In this document: positions 25,165-34,900 of the stretch, piece after piece
Layout: each line of letters starts with the position of its first letter
Position numbering within the stretch: the first letter of the stretch is position 1
NCBI GenBank assembly: GCA_963732335.1
Contig: CAVSZO010000039.1
Location: 62,001-126,000 of the forward strand
Length of the DNA: 64,000 nucleotides
Direction of reading: 5' to 3'
From: Desertimonas sp963732335
GTDB taxonomy: Bacteria; Actinomycetota; Acidimicrobiia; Acidimicrobiales; Ilumatobacteraceae
Position numbers and translations under genes: made by a program
The notes under the pieces: model-generated
Seen by the model: only the letters and a program-made list of their open reading frames with translations
What the model was told of the DNA's origin: nothing
Database searches by the model: none

Positions 25165-25821
25165 TTGCCGAGGCCCATCTGCATCGCGCTCGTCAACGAC
25201 TATGACGTCGTCGTGGTCGGGCTCGCCCATCTGTTCGACGGCTATCGGGATCGCATCGTCGTCGCCGAGCTGGCCGCCAACAAGACCGTTGTCGATGATG
25301 TCGACATCGTGCTCTATGACTCGTTCGCCCAGCCAGAAGCCGACCACGACGACATCGAGGTACTCATCCGTAGCCCGCACGCGCGCCGCGTCGTGGTGTA
25401 CACGTGGAACTTCCACCCTCAGCTCATCGAGAGTGCGATGGCCAAGGGCGCCAGCGGCTATCTGTCCAAGATGCTGCCCGCCCATGAGCTGGTGGAAGCG
25501 TTGGAGACCATCCACGCAGGTCAGACCGTCATCAGCGAACCCCCGACGAGGGCGCGGGGCCATCCTGGCCGCGACTGGCCAGGGCGGCACGAAGGGTTGA
25601 CCGACCGTGAATCCGAGGTCCTTGCGCTAATCACCCAGGGCAAGTCGAACGCGGAACTCGCCGAGTTGATGTTTCTCAGCATCAACACCATCAAGTCCTA
25701 CATCCGATCCACCTACCGAAAAATCGGTGTCACCAACCGCACCCAGGCGGTCCTGTGGGGCACCGACCACGGCTTCCGGCCCGACCACAGCCGCATCGAA
25801 CATTGGCGCGGCGGTCCCTGA
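25165..25821 (+). CDS. LuxR-type response regulator
   Basis: 218 residues from TTG 25165, chosen because the promoter-like GGGTGT ends at 25150 and the receiver strand 'ICIALVNDYDVVVVGLAHLF' follows directly. An Asp in 'DIVLYDSFAQ', Thr in 'VVVYTWNF' and Lys in 'GYLSKMLPAHELVEALETIHAG' give a usable but atypical receiver: the acidic pair near the start is Asn-Asp. The C-terminal HTH is 'LTDRESEVLALITQGKSNAELAELMFLSINTIKSYIRSTYRKIGV'. No kinase is adjacent. It probably serves the local stress cluster. Confidence 0.8.
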   Translation: MPRPICIALVNDYDVVVVGLAHLFDGYRDRIVVAELAANKTVVDDVDIVLYDSFAQPEADHDDIEVLIRSPHARRVVVYTWNFHPQLIESAMAKGASGYLSKMLPAHELVEALETIHAGQTVISEPPTRARGHPGRDWPGRHEGLTDRESEVLALITQGKSNAELAELMFLSINTIKSYIRSTYRKIGVTNRTQAVLWGTDHGFRPDHSRIEHWRGGP

Positions 25822-25852
25822 ACACGGGTGCTTGTTCTCAAACGACGCTAAG

Positions 25853-25866
25853 CACCCTTACGGGTG
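25853..25866 (+). promoter_or_regulatory. CACCC-N4-GGGTG inverted repeat upstream of repeat protein 1
   Basis: CACCC-TTAC-GGGTG lies 101 bp before the secreted repeat protein start. It is the same palindrome as at 25136-25149 in front of the response regulator, so it may be a shared regulator site. No good -35 element is seen at SigB spacing. Confidence 0.35.
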
Positions 25867-25966
25867 TAGTTCGCGGCCAAGCATGGTGGTTAGTTCGAAG
25901 AGCGCCCCGCGAGGCGAGCGACCCGCGGGGATCGGAGAAGTCTGCACGCTCGACGAGGAGAGTCAC

Positions 25967-26980
25967 ATGCGACCGCTGCTCAGAGGTCTGATAGGCAGTG
26001 TTGCTGCGGTTGTAACGACAGTTGGAGTCGGCGCAGCCGTCAACGCCTCCGGCTCGGACCCGGCCACACCGCCGCCGGCGCAACCGGTCGCCCAGGAGGG
26101 GCTGGTCAATCTCAACTTGACGGGTGTGACGGCGCAGCTGCCGATCGCTCTCGCCGCCAATTTGTGTGACGTCACCGTCGACGTCTTGGTCAACGAGTTG
26201 AGCGACGGCTCGGCACCGTGTGCGGCCAGCTCCAACGCCGACGCCCTAGTGACGACGCAAGATGGTGGGCCGGTCGCCCAAGAAGGACTGGTCAACGTCA
26301 ACGTCACCGACGTCGTCGTCCAGGCACCGATCTCGATCGTCGCCAACGTCTGTGACGTCACCGTCGCCGTGCTCGTGTCGAGGTTGCAAGACGCCGCCTC
26401 GCCGTGCGACGCCACCGGCACCGCCGAAGCGATCACAGCGACCGAGTCCGGGCCGCCCGCCGAGCCCGCCCCTGTCGACCAGGAAGGACTGGTCAACCTC
26501 AACTTGACCGGTGTCACCGTGCAACTGCCGATCGCCCTCGCCGCTGACCTGTGTGACGTCACCGTCGACGTCTTGGTCAACGAGCTGAGCGACGGCTCGT
26601 CACCGTGTAACGCCAGCTCCAACGCCGACGCCGTGGTGACGACCGAAGACGGTGGGCCGGTCGCCCAAGAGGGCCTGGTCAACGTCAACGTCACCGACGT
26701 CGTCGTCCAGGCGCCGATCTCGATCGCCGCCAACGTCTGTGACGTCACCGTCGCCGTGCTCGTGTCCAGGCTGCAAGACGCCGCCTCGCCGTGTGACGCC
26801 GCCGCCACCGCCGAAGCGATCACCCCGGCCGAAGGATCCGAACTGCCCGCACTGCCCACCGACTCGGTCCTCGAACAGCTGCCCGTCGACTCCGTCGTCG
26901 AAGAACTGCCCGTCGACTCCGTCGTCGAAGAACTGCCCGTCACCGTTCCCGAACTCCCGGTGACTCTCCCCACGGGCTGA
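25967..26980 (+). CDS. Secreted tandem-repeat protein, copy 1
   Basis: 337 residues from ATG 25967 (GAGGAG 6 bp upstream). The signal peptide is 'MRPLLRGLIGSVAAVVTTVGVGAAVNASG'. The mature part has four ~62-residue units in the order A-B-A'-B', each of the form 'QEGLVN(L/V)N(L/V)T-x-V...PI...CDVTV-x-VLV...PC', two cysteines per unit, and a period of 129 residues per A-B pair. It ends with repeated 'PVDSVVEEL' and 'LPVT' segments. No enzyme motif and no recognised family; a secreted cell-surface or matrix protein is likely. The central 868 bp recur almost unchanged at 42780-43647. Confidence 0.8.
   Translation: MRPLLRGLIGSVAAVVTTVGVGAAVNASGSDPATPPPAQPVAQEGLVNLNLTGVTAQLPIALAANLCDVTVDVLVNELSDGSAPCAASSNADALVTTQDGGPVAQEGLVNVNVTDVVVQAPISIVANVCDVTVAVLVSRLQDAASPCDATGTAEAITATESGPPAEPAPVDQEGLVNLNLTGVTVQLPIALAADLCDVTVDVLVNELSDGSSPCNASSNADAVVTTEDGGPVAQEGLVNVNVTDVVVQAPISIAANVCDVTVAVLVSRLQDAASPCDAAATAEAITPAEGSELPALPTDSVLEQLPVDSVVEELPVDSVVEELPVTVPELPVTLPTG
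26091..26958 (+). repeat. 868-bp direct repeat, copy 1
   Basis: Matches 42780-43647 at a constant offset of 16689. I see four substitutions (26455 G/A, 26608 T/C, 26644 C/A, 26674 C/A), about 99.5% identity, while flanks differ completely. This implies recent duplication or gene conversion. Confidence 0.9.
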
Positions 26981-26985
26981 CGCAC

Positions 26986-27002
26986 GCTGCCCGCCAGGCA
27001 GC
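26986..27002 (+). terminator. Short hairpin after repeat protein 1
   Basis: GCTGCC-CGCCA-GGCAGC just after the stop codon; no T-tract. It may attenuate read-through into the STAS gene. Confidence 0.3.
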
Positions 27003-27056
27003 CGGCGGCAACCATCGGCACCCTTGGCGACCCACCGGGCGGCGATTGGAGACACG

Positions 27057-27416
27057 ATGGCCGAGAACCCTGCCTGCGACGACTCTGGACAGGAAGCGCT
27101 GTTCACCGTGTACGCCGAACCGCCGTGGCTTCTCCATCTCTCGGGCGAACTCGACCGGGTTAACGCGCCGGCATTGACCATCGCGCTCGAAGGCCCGACC
27201 AAGCACGGCGGCACCGTCGGGCTTGATCTCGCCGAGCTCACCTACATCGACTCGACCGGCATCCACGTGATCCTGAACGCTGTGAGCCTGCTCGGCGAAC
27301 GTGGACGCGTCGTCTTGTTCAACCCTTCGCCAATCGCTCGACGCCTCATCGAGGTCTGTGGACTCGTCGGCACGATCGACATCTGCAACGACCCGCCTCC
27401 GCACCAACTTAACTGA
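27057..27416 (+). CDS. STAS-domain anti-sigma factor antagonist
   Basis: 119 residues from ATG 27057 (GGAGA upstream). 'WLLHLSGELDRVNAPALTIALEG' then 'GTVGLDLAELTYIDSTGIHVILNAVSLLGERGRVVLFNPSPIARRLIEVCGL' is the SpoIIAA/RsbV pattern; the Ser in 'IDSTG' is the predicted phosphorylation site. In partner switching this protein, when unphosphorylated, binds an anti-sigma kinase and frees a SigB/SigF-type sigma. The kinase is not in the window. A SpoIIE-type phosphatase at 13693 could act on it. Confidence 0.85.
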   Translation: MAENPACDDSGQEALFTVYAEPPWLLHLSGELDRVNAPALTIALEGPTKHGGTVGLDLAELTYIDSTGIHVILNAVSLLGERGRVVLFNPSPIARRLIEVCGLVGTIDICNDPPPHQLN

Positions 27417-27469
27417 AATGGCCGAGGAAGTTGCTGGAGGATTCGGTCCGGACACCTCGGGAGTTCACC

Positions 27470-27666
27470 ACCACTGGTCGATCCCGCGGCTGTTGTCGCG
27501 GCCGCGGCGGAATCGCTGCGGACGGGCCAGCGCCCGCTCACGCCCAGCGGCTTCGGCCTCGGCCTTTGCGTCGAGGCGGGTCACAAGCTGGTGGCCATTC
27601 GTCGCAAACATTTGCCCAGCCGTCGGGACGACAGCCCGTGTGAATCGAGGATTAAGACGCGCTCAT
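27470..27666 (-). pseudogene. Decayed DUF2188-like gene
   Basis: Starts with an ATG overlapping the stop of the 37-residue membrane peptide, as the intact paralog at 42270 does, but hits a stop after four codons (MSAS*). Reading on gives 'SIHTGCRPDGWANVCDEWP', matching 'AIHTVCRADGWVNVCDGWP' of the paralog, followed by a frameshift and then 'LDAKAEAEAAGRERALA' in another frame. Nonsense plus frameshift indicate real decay. Confidence 0.65.
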
Positions 27667-27776
27667 ACGCCGCGCCGCATCAGCAGCAAGACGACCAAGA
27701 TCACCAGGATGATAAGAAGGACGCCACCGCCGATGTAGATGCCGGCAGCGATGATGGTCGCGAGTGATCCGTTCAT
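27663..27776 (-). CDS. 37-residue single-helix membrane peptide, copy 1
   Basis: It begins MNGSLATIIAAGIYIGGGVL and ends VILVVLLLMRRGV: one glycine-containing TM helix with a basic C-terminus. A copy with about six conservative changes is at 42160-42273. Both copies have SigB-like promoters (here GTTT-N17-GGGTAT, 14 bp before ATG) and both overlap a DUF2188-type gene by ATGA. The family is unrecognised; the conservation of sequence, promoter and neighbour argues that it is a genuine gene. Confidence 0.7.
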   Translation of the reverse strand: MNGSLATIIAAGIYIGGGVLLIILVILVVLLLMRRGV

Positions 27777-27789
27777 AGTGGGCGGTTCC

Positions 27790-27816
27790 ATACCCCTTCG
27801 GGCACGCAGAGCAAAC
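27790..27816 (-). promoter_or_regulatory. SigB-like promoter of membrane peptide 1
   Basis: Minus strand GTTT (27816-27813), 17 bp, GGGTAT (27795-27790). The ATG is 14 bp downstream, so the leader would be very short. Confidence 0.5.
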
Positions 27817-28081
27817 GGCGACGACTTCCGATACCACCGAGCCAGCGCGTCGACGACACCCACGGGCACGGCGGAATGCACTCAGATCGGGTGGTAGCTC
27901 GCGACGCCTTGCCAGGGTCGTCGGACCGGGCAAGGCAACAGCGATCGACGACTCGTGTAACGATTGCTCCCTGTCGGCGAGCCGTCGCGACGGCAGATTA
28001 CGTTGGTCCCGTCGAAGGATTTGGCCAGCTGTCACTTCGGACCGAAACCCGAGATCTCCGGCCCATTTGCGACGTACGGAG

Positions 28082-28107
28082 GGATAGGCAGCGGCGCCGC
28101 CGGGTAC
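28082..28107 (+). promoter_or_regulatory. SigB-like promoter of the PRC-barrel/DUF2382 gene
   Basis: GGAT (28082-28085), 16 bp, GGGTAC (28102-28107), 50 bp before the start; the same -35/-10/spacing as at csbD. The remainder of the 27777-28156 gap shows no other feature. Confidence 0.5.
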
Positions 28108-28156
28108 CTATGAGCAGCGGCGGCGGCCGCGGTATCCAAGTGACAGGAGAGATCTC

Positions 28157-28909
28157 ATGGAGACGAATAGCAGCTACGAGGGCTGGGTCGGTACCGATGC
28201 CTATGATGTCAATGGCGACAAGATCGGCGGAATCGATGCCATCTATTATGATGACCAGACCGGTCGTCCGGAGTGGTTGGCCGTTCGCACCGGCTTCTTC
28301 GGGTTGAACACCAGCTTCGTCCCGATCGCCGGTGGCACGGTTCGTGATGGCACGCTTCATCTGCCGTACATGAAGGATCAGGTCAAGGACGCTCCCAACG
28401 TCGCACCTAGCGGCCATCTCACCGCCGAGGAGGAGCGCGACCTGTTCGACCACTACGGCTTCGCCTGGGACGCCCCGGCGTACGGCGTCGGCGAACGCTT
28501 TGACAGCGAGTATGACGTGACCCAGCCGGCGCCCGAGGCTGAGGTTATCGAGACGACGCGTTCGGAGGAGCAGCTGCGGGTCACTACCGAGAAGGTCGCG
28601 ACCGGTAAAGCCCGTCTGCGCAAGTACGTCGTCACCGAGCATCAGAACGTGACCGTGCCAGTGACCCGTGAGGAAGTGCGCGTGGAGCGCGAACCGATCA
28701 CGAACGGAGAGGCCGACGACATTGGGGACGACGAGGTGGAGGTCACCACCTACGCCGAGCGACCGGTGGTCAGCACCGAGAAGGTGGCCAAGGAGAAGGT
28801 CCGTCTTGTCAAAGACACAGTCGCCGACGACGAGACGGTTTCCGGCGACGTGCGCAAGGAGCAGGTCGACGTCGACGTGGACGACGACGCCATCCAGCGC
28901 AGGCGCTAG
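28157..28909 (+). CDS. PRC-barrel / DUF2382 (YsnF-like) stress protein
   Basis: 250 residues. The PRC barrel 'YEGWVGTDAYDVNGDKIGGIDAIYYDDQTGRPEWLAVRTGFFGLNTSFVPIAG' ends at 'YMKDQVKDAPN'. A 'LTAEEERDLFDHYGF' linker and then the DUF2382 repeat 'EEQLRVTTEKVATGKARLRKYVVTEHQNVTVPVTREEVRVEREPI' follow. Such proteins accumulate in actinobacterial stress; their biochemical role is unclear. Preceded by GGAGAG and a SigB-like promoter, and followed by a long terminator hairpin. The smaller PRC protein at 41637 is its counterpart in the second module. Confidence 0.88.
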   Translation: METNSSYEGWVGTDAYDVNGDKIGGIDAIYYDDQTGRPEWLAVRTGFFGLNTSFVPIAGGTVRDGTLHLPYMKDQVKDAPNVAPSGHLTAEEERDLFDHYGFAWDAPAYGVGERFDSEYDVTQPAPEAEVIETTRSEEQLRVTTEKVATGKARLRKYVVTEHQNVTVPVTREEVRVEREPITNGEADDIGDDEVEVTTYAERPVVSTEKVAKEKVRLVKDTVADDETVSGDVRKEQVDVDVDDDAIQRRR

Positions 28910-28912
28910 CCA

Positions 28913-28949
28913 GTGAGGAGGAGGCACCCACACGGTGCCTCCTCCTCAC
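28913..28949 (+). terminator. Strong hairpin terminator
   Basis: A perfect 16-bp stem: 28913-28928 (GTGAGGAGGAGGCACC) with 28934-28949 and a CACAC loop. It sits right after the PRC gene and before the convergent ndvB end. No T-tract. Confidence 0.65.
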
Positions 28950-28988
28950 GCGGTCTTCTGTGCGGTTTCGGCGTCGGGCCCGTACCGA

Positions 28989-31900
28989 TCAGCGTGGGTT
29001 GCCGAGGACGATCCGTACTTGGTGGCTGATGCCGTCATCTACGAGTGGGATGGTGTGGCCGCCGTCCGGCAGGTGTTGCCCGTCGAGTTCGGCGGACGCA
29101 ATTCCACCGCTGACTGCGTGCGGGTTCTCAACGGTGATCTCGTACGTTGAGCTGTGATAGCGGAAGTTGATTTGGTATCCGGGCCATCTGCTTGGGATGC
29201 ATGGATCGAGTACAAGTGACGTGCCTCGAAGGCGGAATCCCAGTATCCACTCCAATCCGGCCTGGTACATCCATCCGGCTGCACCCGTGTACCACGTCCA
29301 CCCGCCGCGGCCGGTGTGTGGCGGTTCAGCGTAGATGTCAGCTGCCATGACGTACGGCTCGACCTTGTAGCGGTAGACACCGGAGCGGGTGCTTGAGTGG
29401 TTGAGCGGATTGAGGATGGCGAACAGTTCGCCCGCCTTGTCGCCGTCGCCGAGGGCGGCGAATGCGAGAACCGACCAGATGGCGCCGTGGGTGTATTGAC
29501 CGCCGTTCTCGCGGATGCCGGGGAGATAGCCCTTGATGTATCCGGGATCGACGTCGGTTTGGTCGAACGGCGGGGTGAAGAGGAGGACGAGTCCGTCACC
29601 ACGACGGATCAGGTACTCATCGACTGCGGCCATCGCCCGCGCTGCACGCTCATGGTCGGCGCCGTCCGACAGCACGCTCCAAGACTGGGCGATCGAGTCG
29701 ATGCGGCATTCGATGTTCGACGTCGATCCGAGCGGGGTGCCATCGTCGAAGAAGGCTCGGCGGTACCAGTCACCGTCCCAACCGTGTCGCTCGAGCGCTT
29801 GGCGCAGTGCTCGCATGTGCGCACGCCAACGCTCCGCTGACGTGTCGTCTCGGCGGGAGTCGGCGATCGGGGCGAACGCAGCCAATGCCGCATACAAGAA
29901 CCAGCCCAACCAAATGCTTTCACCCCTGCCCTGATGGCCGACGCGATTCATGCCATCGTTCCAGTCGCCGGACCCGATGAGGGGCAACCCGTGGGCGCCG
30001 ACTGCGAGGCTGCGATTGAGTGCTGCGGCACAGTGATCGAACAGTGTCGCTTCCGTCGGCGCTCGTTCGGGCTGGAAGTAGGCGTCCATCTGATCTGTCG
30101 CCAGCGGCGGTCCTTCCAGGTACGGGACCATCTCGTCGAGTACCGCGACGTCTCCCGTCACCTCGAGGTATCGGTGGACGGCGTACGGGAGCCAGACTCG
30201 GTCGTCGGAGATTCGTGTGCGAACGCCGCGACCCGACGGCGGGTGCCACCAGTGCTGGACGTCGCCTTCGACGAACTGTCGCGCGGCCGCTCTGAGCAGA
30301 TGCTCGCGGGTCAGCTCGCGCTTGGCGGTGACCAAGGCGATCACGTCCTGTAGCTGGTCGCGGAAGCCGTAGGCGCCACCAGCTTGGTACAGCGCGGTCC
30401 GCGCCCAGACACGGCAGGCGAGCGCCTGGTAGATCAGCCAGCGGTTGAGCAGGATGTCCATCGAACGGTCGGGCGTCCGCACCTGGATCGGTGCCCTGCG
30501 TGTCGTCCCAGAACGTCGCCACCTCCGTCAGCCTCGCCCGGTGGTCGACGTTGCGTCCGCGTCGGATCAGATCGACGGCGGCGGAGGTCCCGTTCGCTTG
30601 GCCGAGGAGTACGACGATCTCGGTGCGCGATGCATTGGACAGCTCGACGGTCGTTTGTAGGGCGGCACACGGATCCAACCCGGCGCCGGCGGCTTCCTGG
30701 AGGCGGGAGCCGCCAGCGAGCGCAGCGGGTTGCTCTGGACCGCCGTTGCGTCCGAGGAACTCCGTCCGATCGGCCGTCCAACTGGTTTGTCGACCGCAGA
30801 GATCGAGAAAGGCGACCCGGCCGGCGAAGTCGGTGTTCCACGGGTTCCTGGCCAGCAGCGCCTGTGTTTCCGGGTCGTGTTCGGTGATGATGTGCGGTGC
30901 GCTGGTGCCACGCGTCGCACCGAGCACCCACTCGGCGTACGCAGTGACGGACAGACGCCTCGTTCGGCCGGATCGGTTCTCAATCGTGAGCACCGAGACT
31001 TTCAGCGGGTCGTCGAGTGGGACGAACTGCACGAGGTCGAGGTGGATGCCGTCTCGCACGTGCTCGAAGCGGCTGTATCCGGGACCGTGGTGGGCGATGT
31101 AGGTCGATCGCTCACAACGGATCGGCTGCGCCGTCGGGCACCAGAGGTCGCCTGTCTCGTCGTCGCGGACGTACAGGGCTTCGCTTGCTGGGTCGCGGAC
31201 CGGGTCGTTGGACCACTCCGTCAGCTTGTTTTCCCGGCTGTTCTCGGACCAGGTGTACCCACAGCCGGACTCGGACACCTGGAACCCGAAGGACTCGTTG
31301 GCGATCACATTCAGCCAGGGAGCTGGGGTCGATTGACCGGGGCCGAGGATGGTCACGTACTCACGCCCATCATCATCGAAGCCACCGAGCCCGTTGAAGA
31401 ACTCCAACTCCGGAAGCGCTGCGGTGGCGCTGTCCCGCGCGGGCTGGCCGGCGACCGTCGGTGGTGTCGGCCGCGCATTTGGCCGGTTGGGACGCTCGAG
31501 GCGTGCGACCTGATCGGCAAGCTGTCCACGGCGGCTGAGCAGCACTGCGCGAGCAGCGGCCTGGAACAGCGTGCGGTCCTCCCCGGTGATCTGGTCACCG
31601 CGCAGGACGAACACACCGCCGTGGCTCGGGTGGGCGTCGTGCCCGAGACTCGACTGACTCTTGCGAACGAGGGCCTCGAGTTCGTGCTGAAGATCGTCGG
31701 CGTAGGTCGTGCCTTGTTCGTTGAGAATGACGAGATCGACGGCGAGCAGCTTGAGCCGCCAATACTCGTGTGCACGCAGCAACTGTCTGACCATGCCGAG
31801 ATCCTCGGCGGTGTCGATGCGCGCCAGCACGAGAGGGAGATCGCCCGAGATCCCGAAGCCCCACAGTCCAGAGGCTCCGCGTTCGTTGAGGGCGATGACG

Positions 31901-34900
31901 TTGCTCGCCGGGCGCAGCGATTGATCCGAGTAAACGATCCTGTTCGCCAGGCGTTGGAACAGCTGGGCTTCGTCGGACTCCACTCCCAGGTGGTGGAGCT
32001 GGACCTGGGCATGTGTCCAGGCCAGCGTGGCCGCCCGTTCGAACGCCGCAGGCGTGCGGTGTTTGTCGGCAAGCTCGAGAACGTGCTCACGCGAGTCCGC
32101 GACGACCGTGGAGAAGATCGAGTGCACCGTTTGGCCCGGCTCGATCTTGACTCTGGTCCGCAGGCTGAAGATCGGATCAAGCACCGCACCTACCGTGTTC
32201 GACAGAGGACGCCCATCGATGACCGATACCGGCGAACGGATCGATCGACCCCGTCCGAGAAAGCGAGCTCGATCAGTCTCGTACTGGATGAATTCGACCG
32301 TCTGCTCCTCCATCGTGATGACGTGGGCAGCCCACACGGGCTGTTCGTCCGCGGACCGTGGACGGCGGGACGCCAGCACGGCGCCGATGTCCGGAACGAA
32401 CTCGGTCTGCACGAACAGGTTCTGAAACGCCGGGTGAGCGGTGTCCGCCGCCTGCGGCGAGAGGGCGAGCTCTTGGTACGACGTCAACTCGATCTCGCGT
32501 GTGCGCGAGCCCAAGTTGGTGAGTGACACACGGCGGATTTCGGCGTCATCCTCCGCCGACACGACGACGGTCAACCCGGACACGATTGACCCGTCGCGGC
32601 GAGTGAACTCGACGTGGTCCTCGTAAAAGGTCACCTCGTAGGCGTCGGCGTCGACGCCACTTGGTTGATGAGCGGGCGACCACACCGCCCCGCTGCCCAT
32701 GTCACGCAGATAGACGAAGCTGCCCCACGGATCGCGGGTGACGTCTTCACGCCAGCGGCTCACCGAGACGTCGCCCCAGCGGCTGTAGCCGGCGCCGGCA
32801 GCGGTCAACATCACGGCATAGCGCCCGTTCGACAGTAGGTGTGTCCTCGGAACGGTGTCGTGGGGCGACGTGAACCGGCGGGACATCGGCGGCATCGTGC
32901 CGCGCACGTCAGCAGTGCTCGTCACGTCTGGGCGTGGATGGGCCGCGAGCGAGTCGCGGGGCATTCGCTCCTGCAGCAGCAGTTCGGTCGCCTCCACGGC
33001 CGGCTCGGCGTGGAAGCGCTCGACCATCGCACGGTTGTTGACGACGTTGCCGAGGGCCACGACAACCATGCCCTGGTGATGCGCCATGTAACTGTTGACG
33101 ACGGCAACCGACGCCCCTCGAGGTAGGCGACGAGCGGTGTAGTCGAGCGCTTCGCGAAAGCCATATCGTCCGGCGGCCCCGCTGGCCGTCAGCCGGGCGA
33201 AGTTGCGAACCGCGGCGCCGGGGCGGATCATCGCTGCGAGGGCGGTCGCGTAGGGAGCGATCACGAGGGCGTCGCTCAACCCCCGTCTGATGCCCAGGCC
33301 GGGCACGCCGAACCCCGAGTACTGATATCTCTGGACGAGGTCACGGGCATTGAATCCGGACTCGGAGATTCCCCACGGCACGCCGAAGTCGGCGGCGTAA
33401 CTGATCTGGCGGTCGACGACCAACCGATAGGTGTGCTCCAACATGCTGCCGATGGGGGATCGCATCACCAGGGCCGGCATCAAGTACTCGAACATCGACC
33501 CGGACCACGAGATCAGGGCGGAGCCGCGGCCGACGGGAGTCAGGGCGCGACCAAGGCGGAACCAGTGTTCGGCATCGACGTCGCCCTTGGCGATCGCCAC
33601 GAAGCTGGCGAGGCGGGCTTCCGAGGCGAGCAGGTCGTAGTAGCTCGGATCCAACACTCCGTCGGTGACGCGGAACCCGATCGAGAACAGCTTGCGGACG
33701 GGATCGAACAGGAAGTCGAAGTCCATCTCCCAGACGAGTCGTTGCGCCAGGTCGGCGATCGCCTGGAGCCGTCGGACGAGTTCGGCCGCAGCAGCTGGTC
33801 CCTCGCCGGTCACGCCCACCGGCGGATCGGCCGCCTCGGCGAGTGTCGGGAACTCTGTCCAGTGCCCCGCCGGCTGTAGTACTGAGAGGTCGCGAACGTG
33901 GCTCTGCACCGCTGACTGCACTGCCTCGACCCAGGTCACCAGTTCGCTGTCAAGGCGATCAGCACGTTCGGCAGTCAAGTCGGCGGCGACGTCGGAGAGC
34001 GTTCGAGCGGCTGAGGACAGCTTTTCGAGATCGTTGGCCCAGGTGTCCAGCGTCGCCGGAACGTCGGCGGTGGTTGTCAGCGGTGCGAACGCGTCGTCAA
34101 GGCGCCGCGCCACGTGCACCTGGCTCGACTGCTCGTCGTCGATCGTGGCGGCGGCGTGATGGGCGAGCGCGAAGGCGTCACCGATGCCGGCGATCGCCGC
34201 GGCGACCGGAAGGGGCCGGTCGATCATTTGGCGGCAGGCGTTGGATACGGCGACGAGGTGGCCGGCGAGGTTGCCGCTGTCGACCGTGGACACGTACTCC
34301 GGCTTCAGCCGCTCGAGGGTCCGCGTGTCGTACCAGTTGTACAGGTGGCCGCGAAACCGCTCGAGTCGAGCAACTGTCGACAGCGTCGCCTCGAGACGTT
34401 CGACTGACTCCACCGTCCCGATCCAACCGAAGTCGCGGGCGGTCACGGTGGCCAGCAGGTACATCCCGATGTTCGTCGGCGACGTGCGATGCTCGACCGC
34501 AGGTTTGGGATCATCCTGGAAGTTGTCCGGAGGCAAGCAATGGTCGTCCGGGCCGACGAACGTCTCGAAGAACAGCCACGTCCGGCGGGCGAGGAGGCGG
34601 AGTCCCTCGATGTCGCCATCGGCCAGTTGCTCCGGGGCGGATTCGGCGGCGGGCAGGCTGACCCAGCGGGCCATGGCCGGCGCCAGCAGCCACAGTACGA
34701 CGAAGGGTGCGGCGATCCACTTGGCGTCCGGATTGATGGCGAAGACGAGCAGTGCACTGGCGCCGGCAATCACGACGCCGCCAGCCATCTGCCGGTAGAA
34801 ACTGCCCAACGCGAGATTGTGTTCGGCCTTGACCTGCGCGGCGGTTTCCCACTCGAGCAGATGTCGCCGGGTGACGTACACCCGCGCCAGCGTGCGGACG

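Noticed and set aside
30730..32526. A ~600-codon frame antisense to ndvB
   Set aside because: The ndvB frame has strong domain matches over the same stretch; long antisense frames are expected at this GC content.
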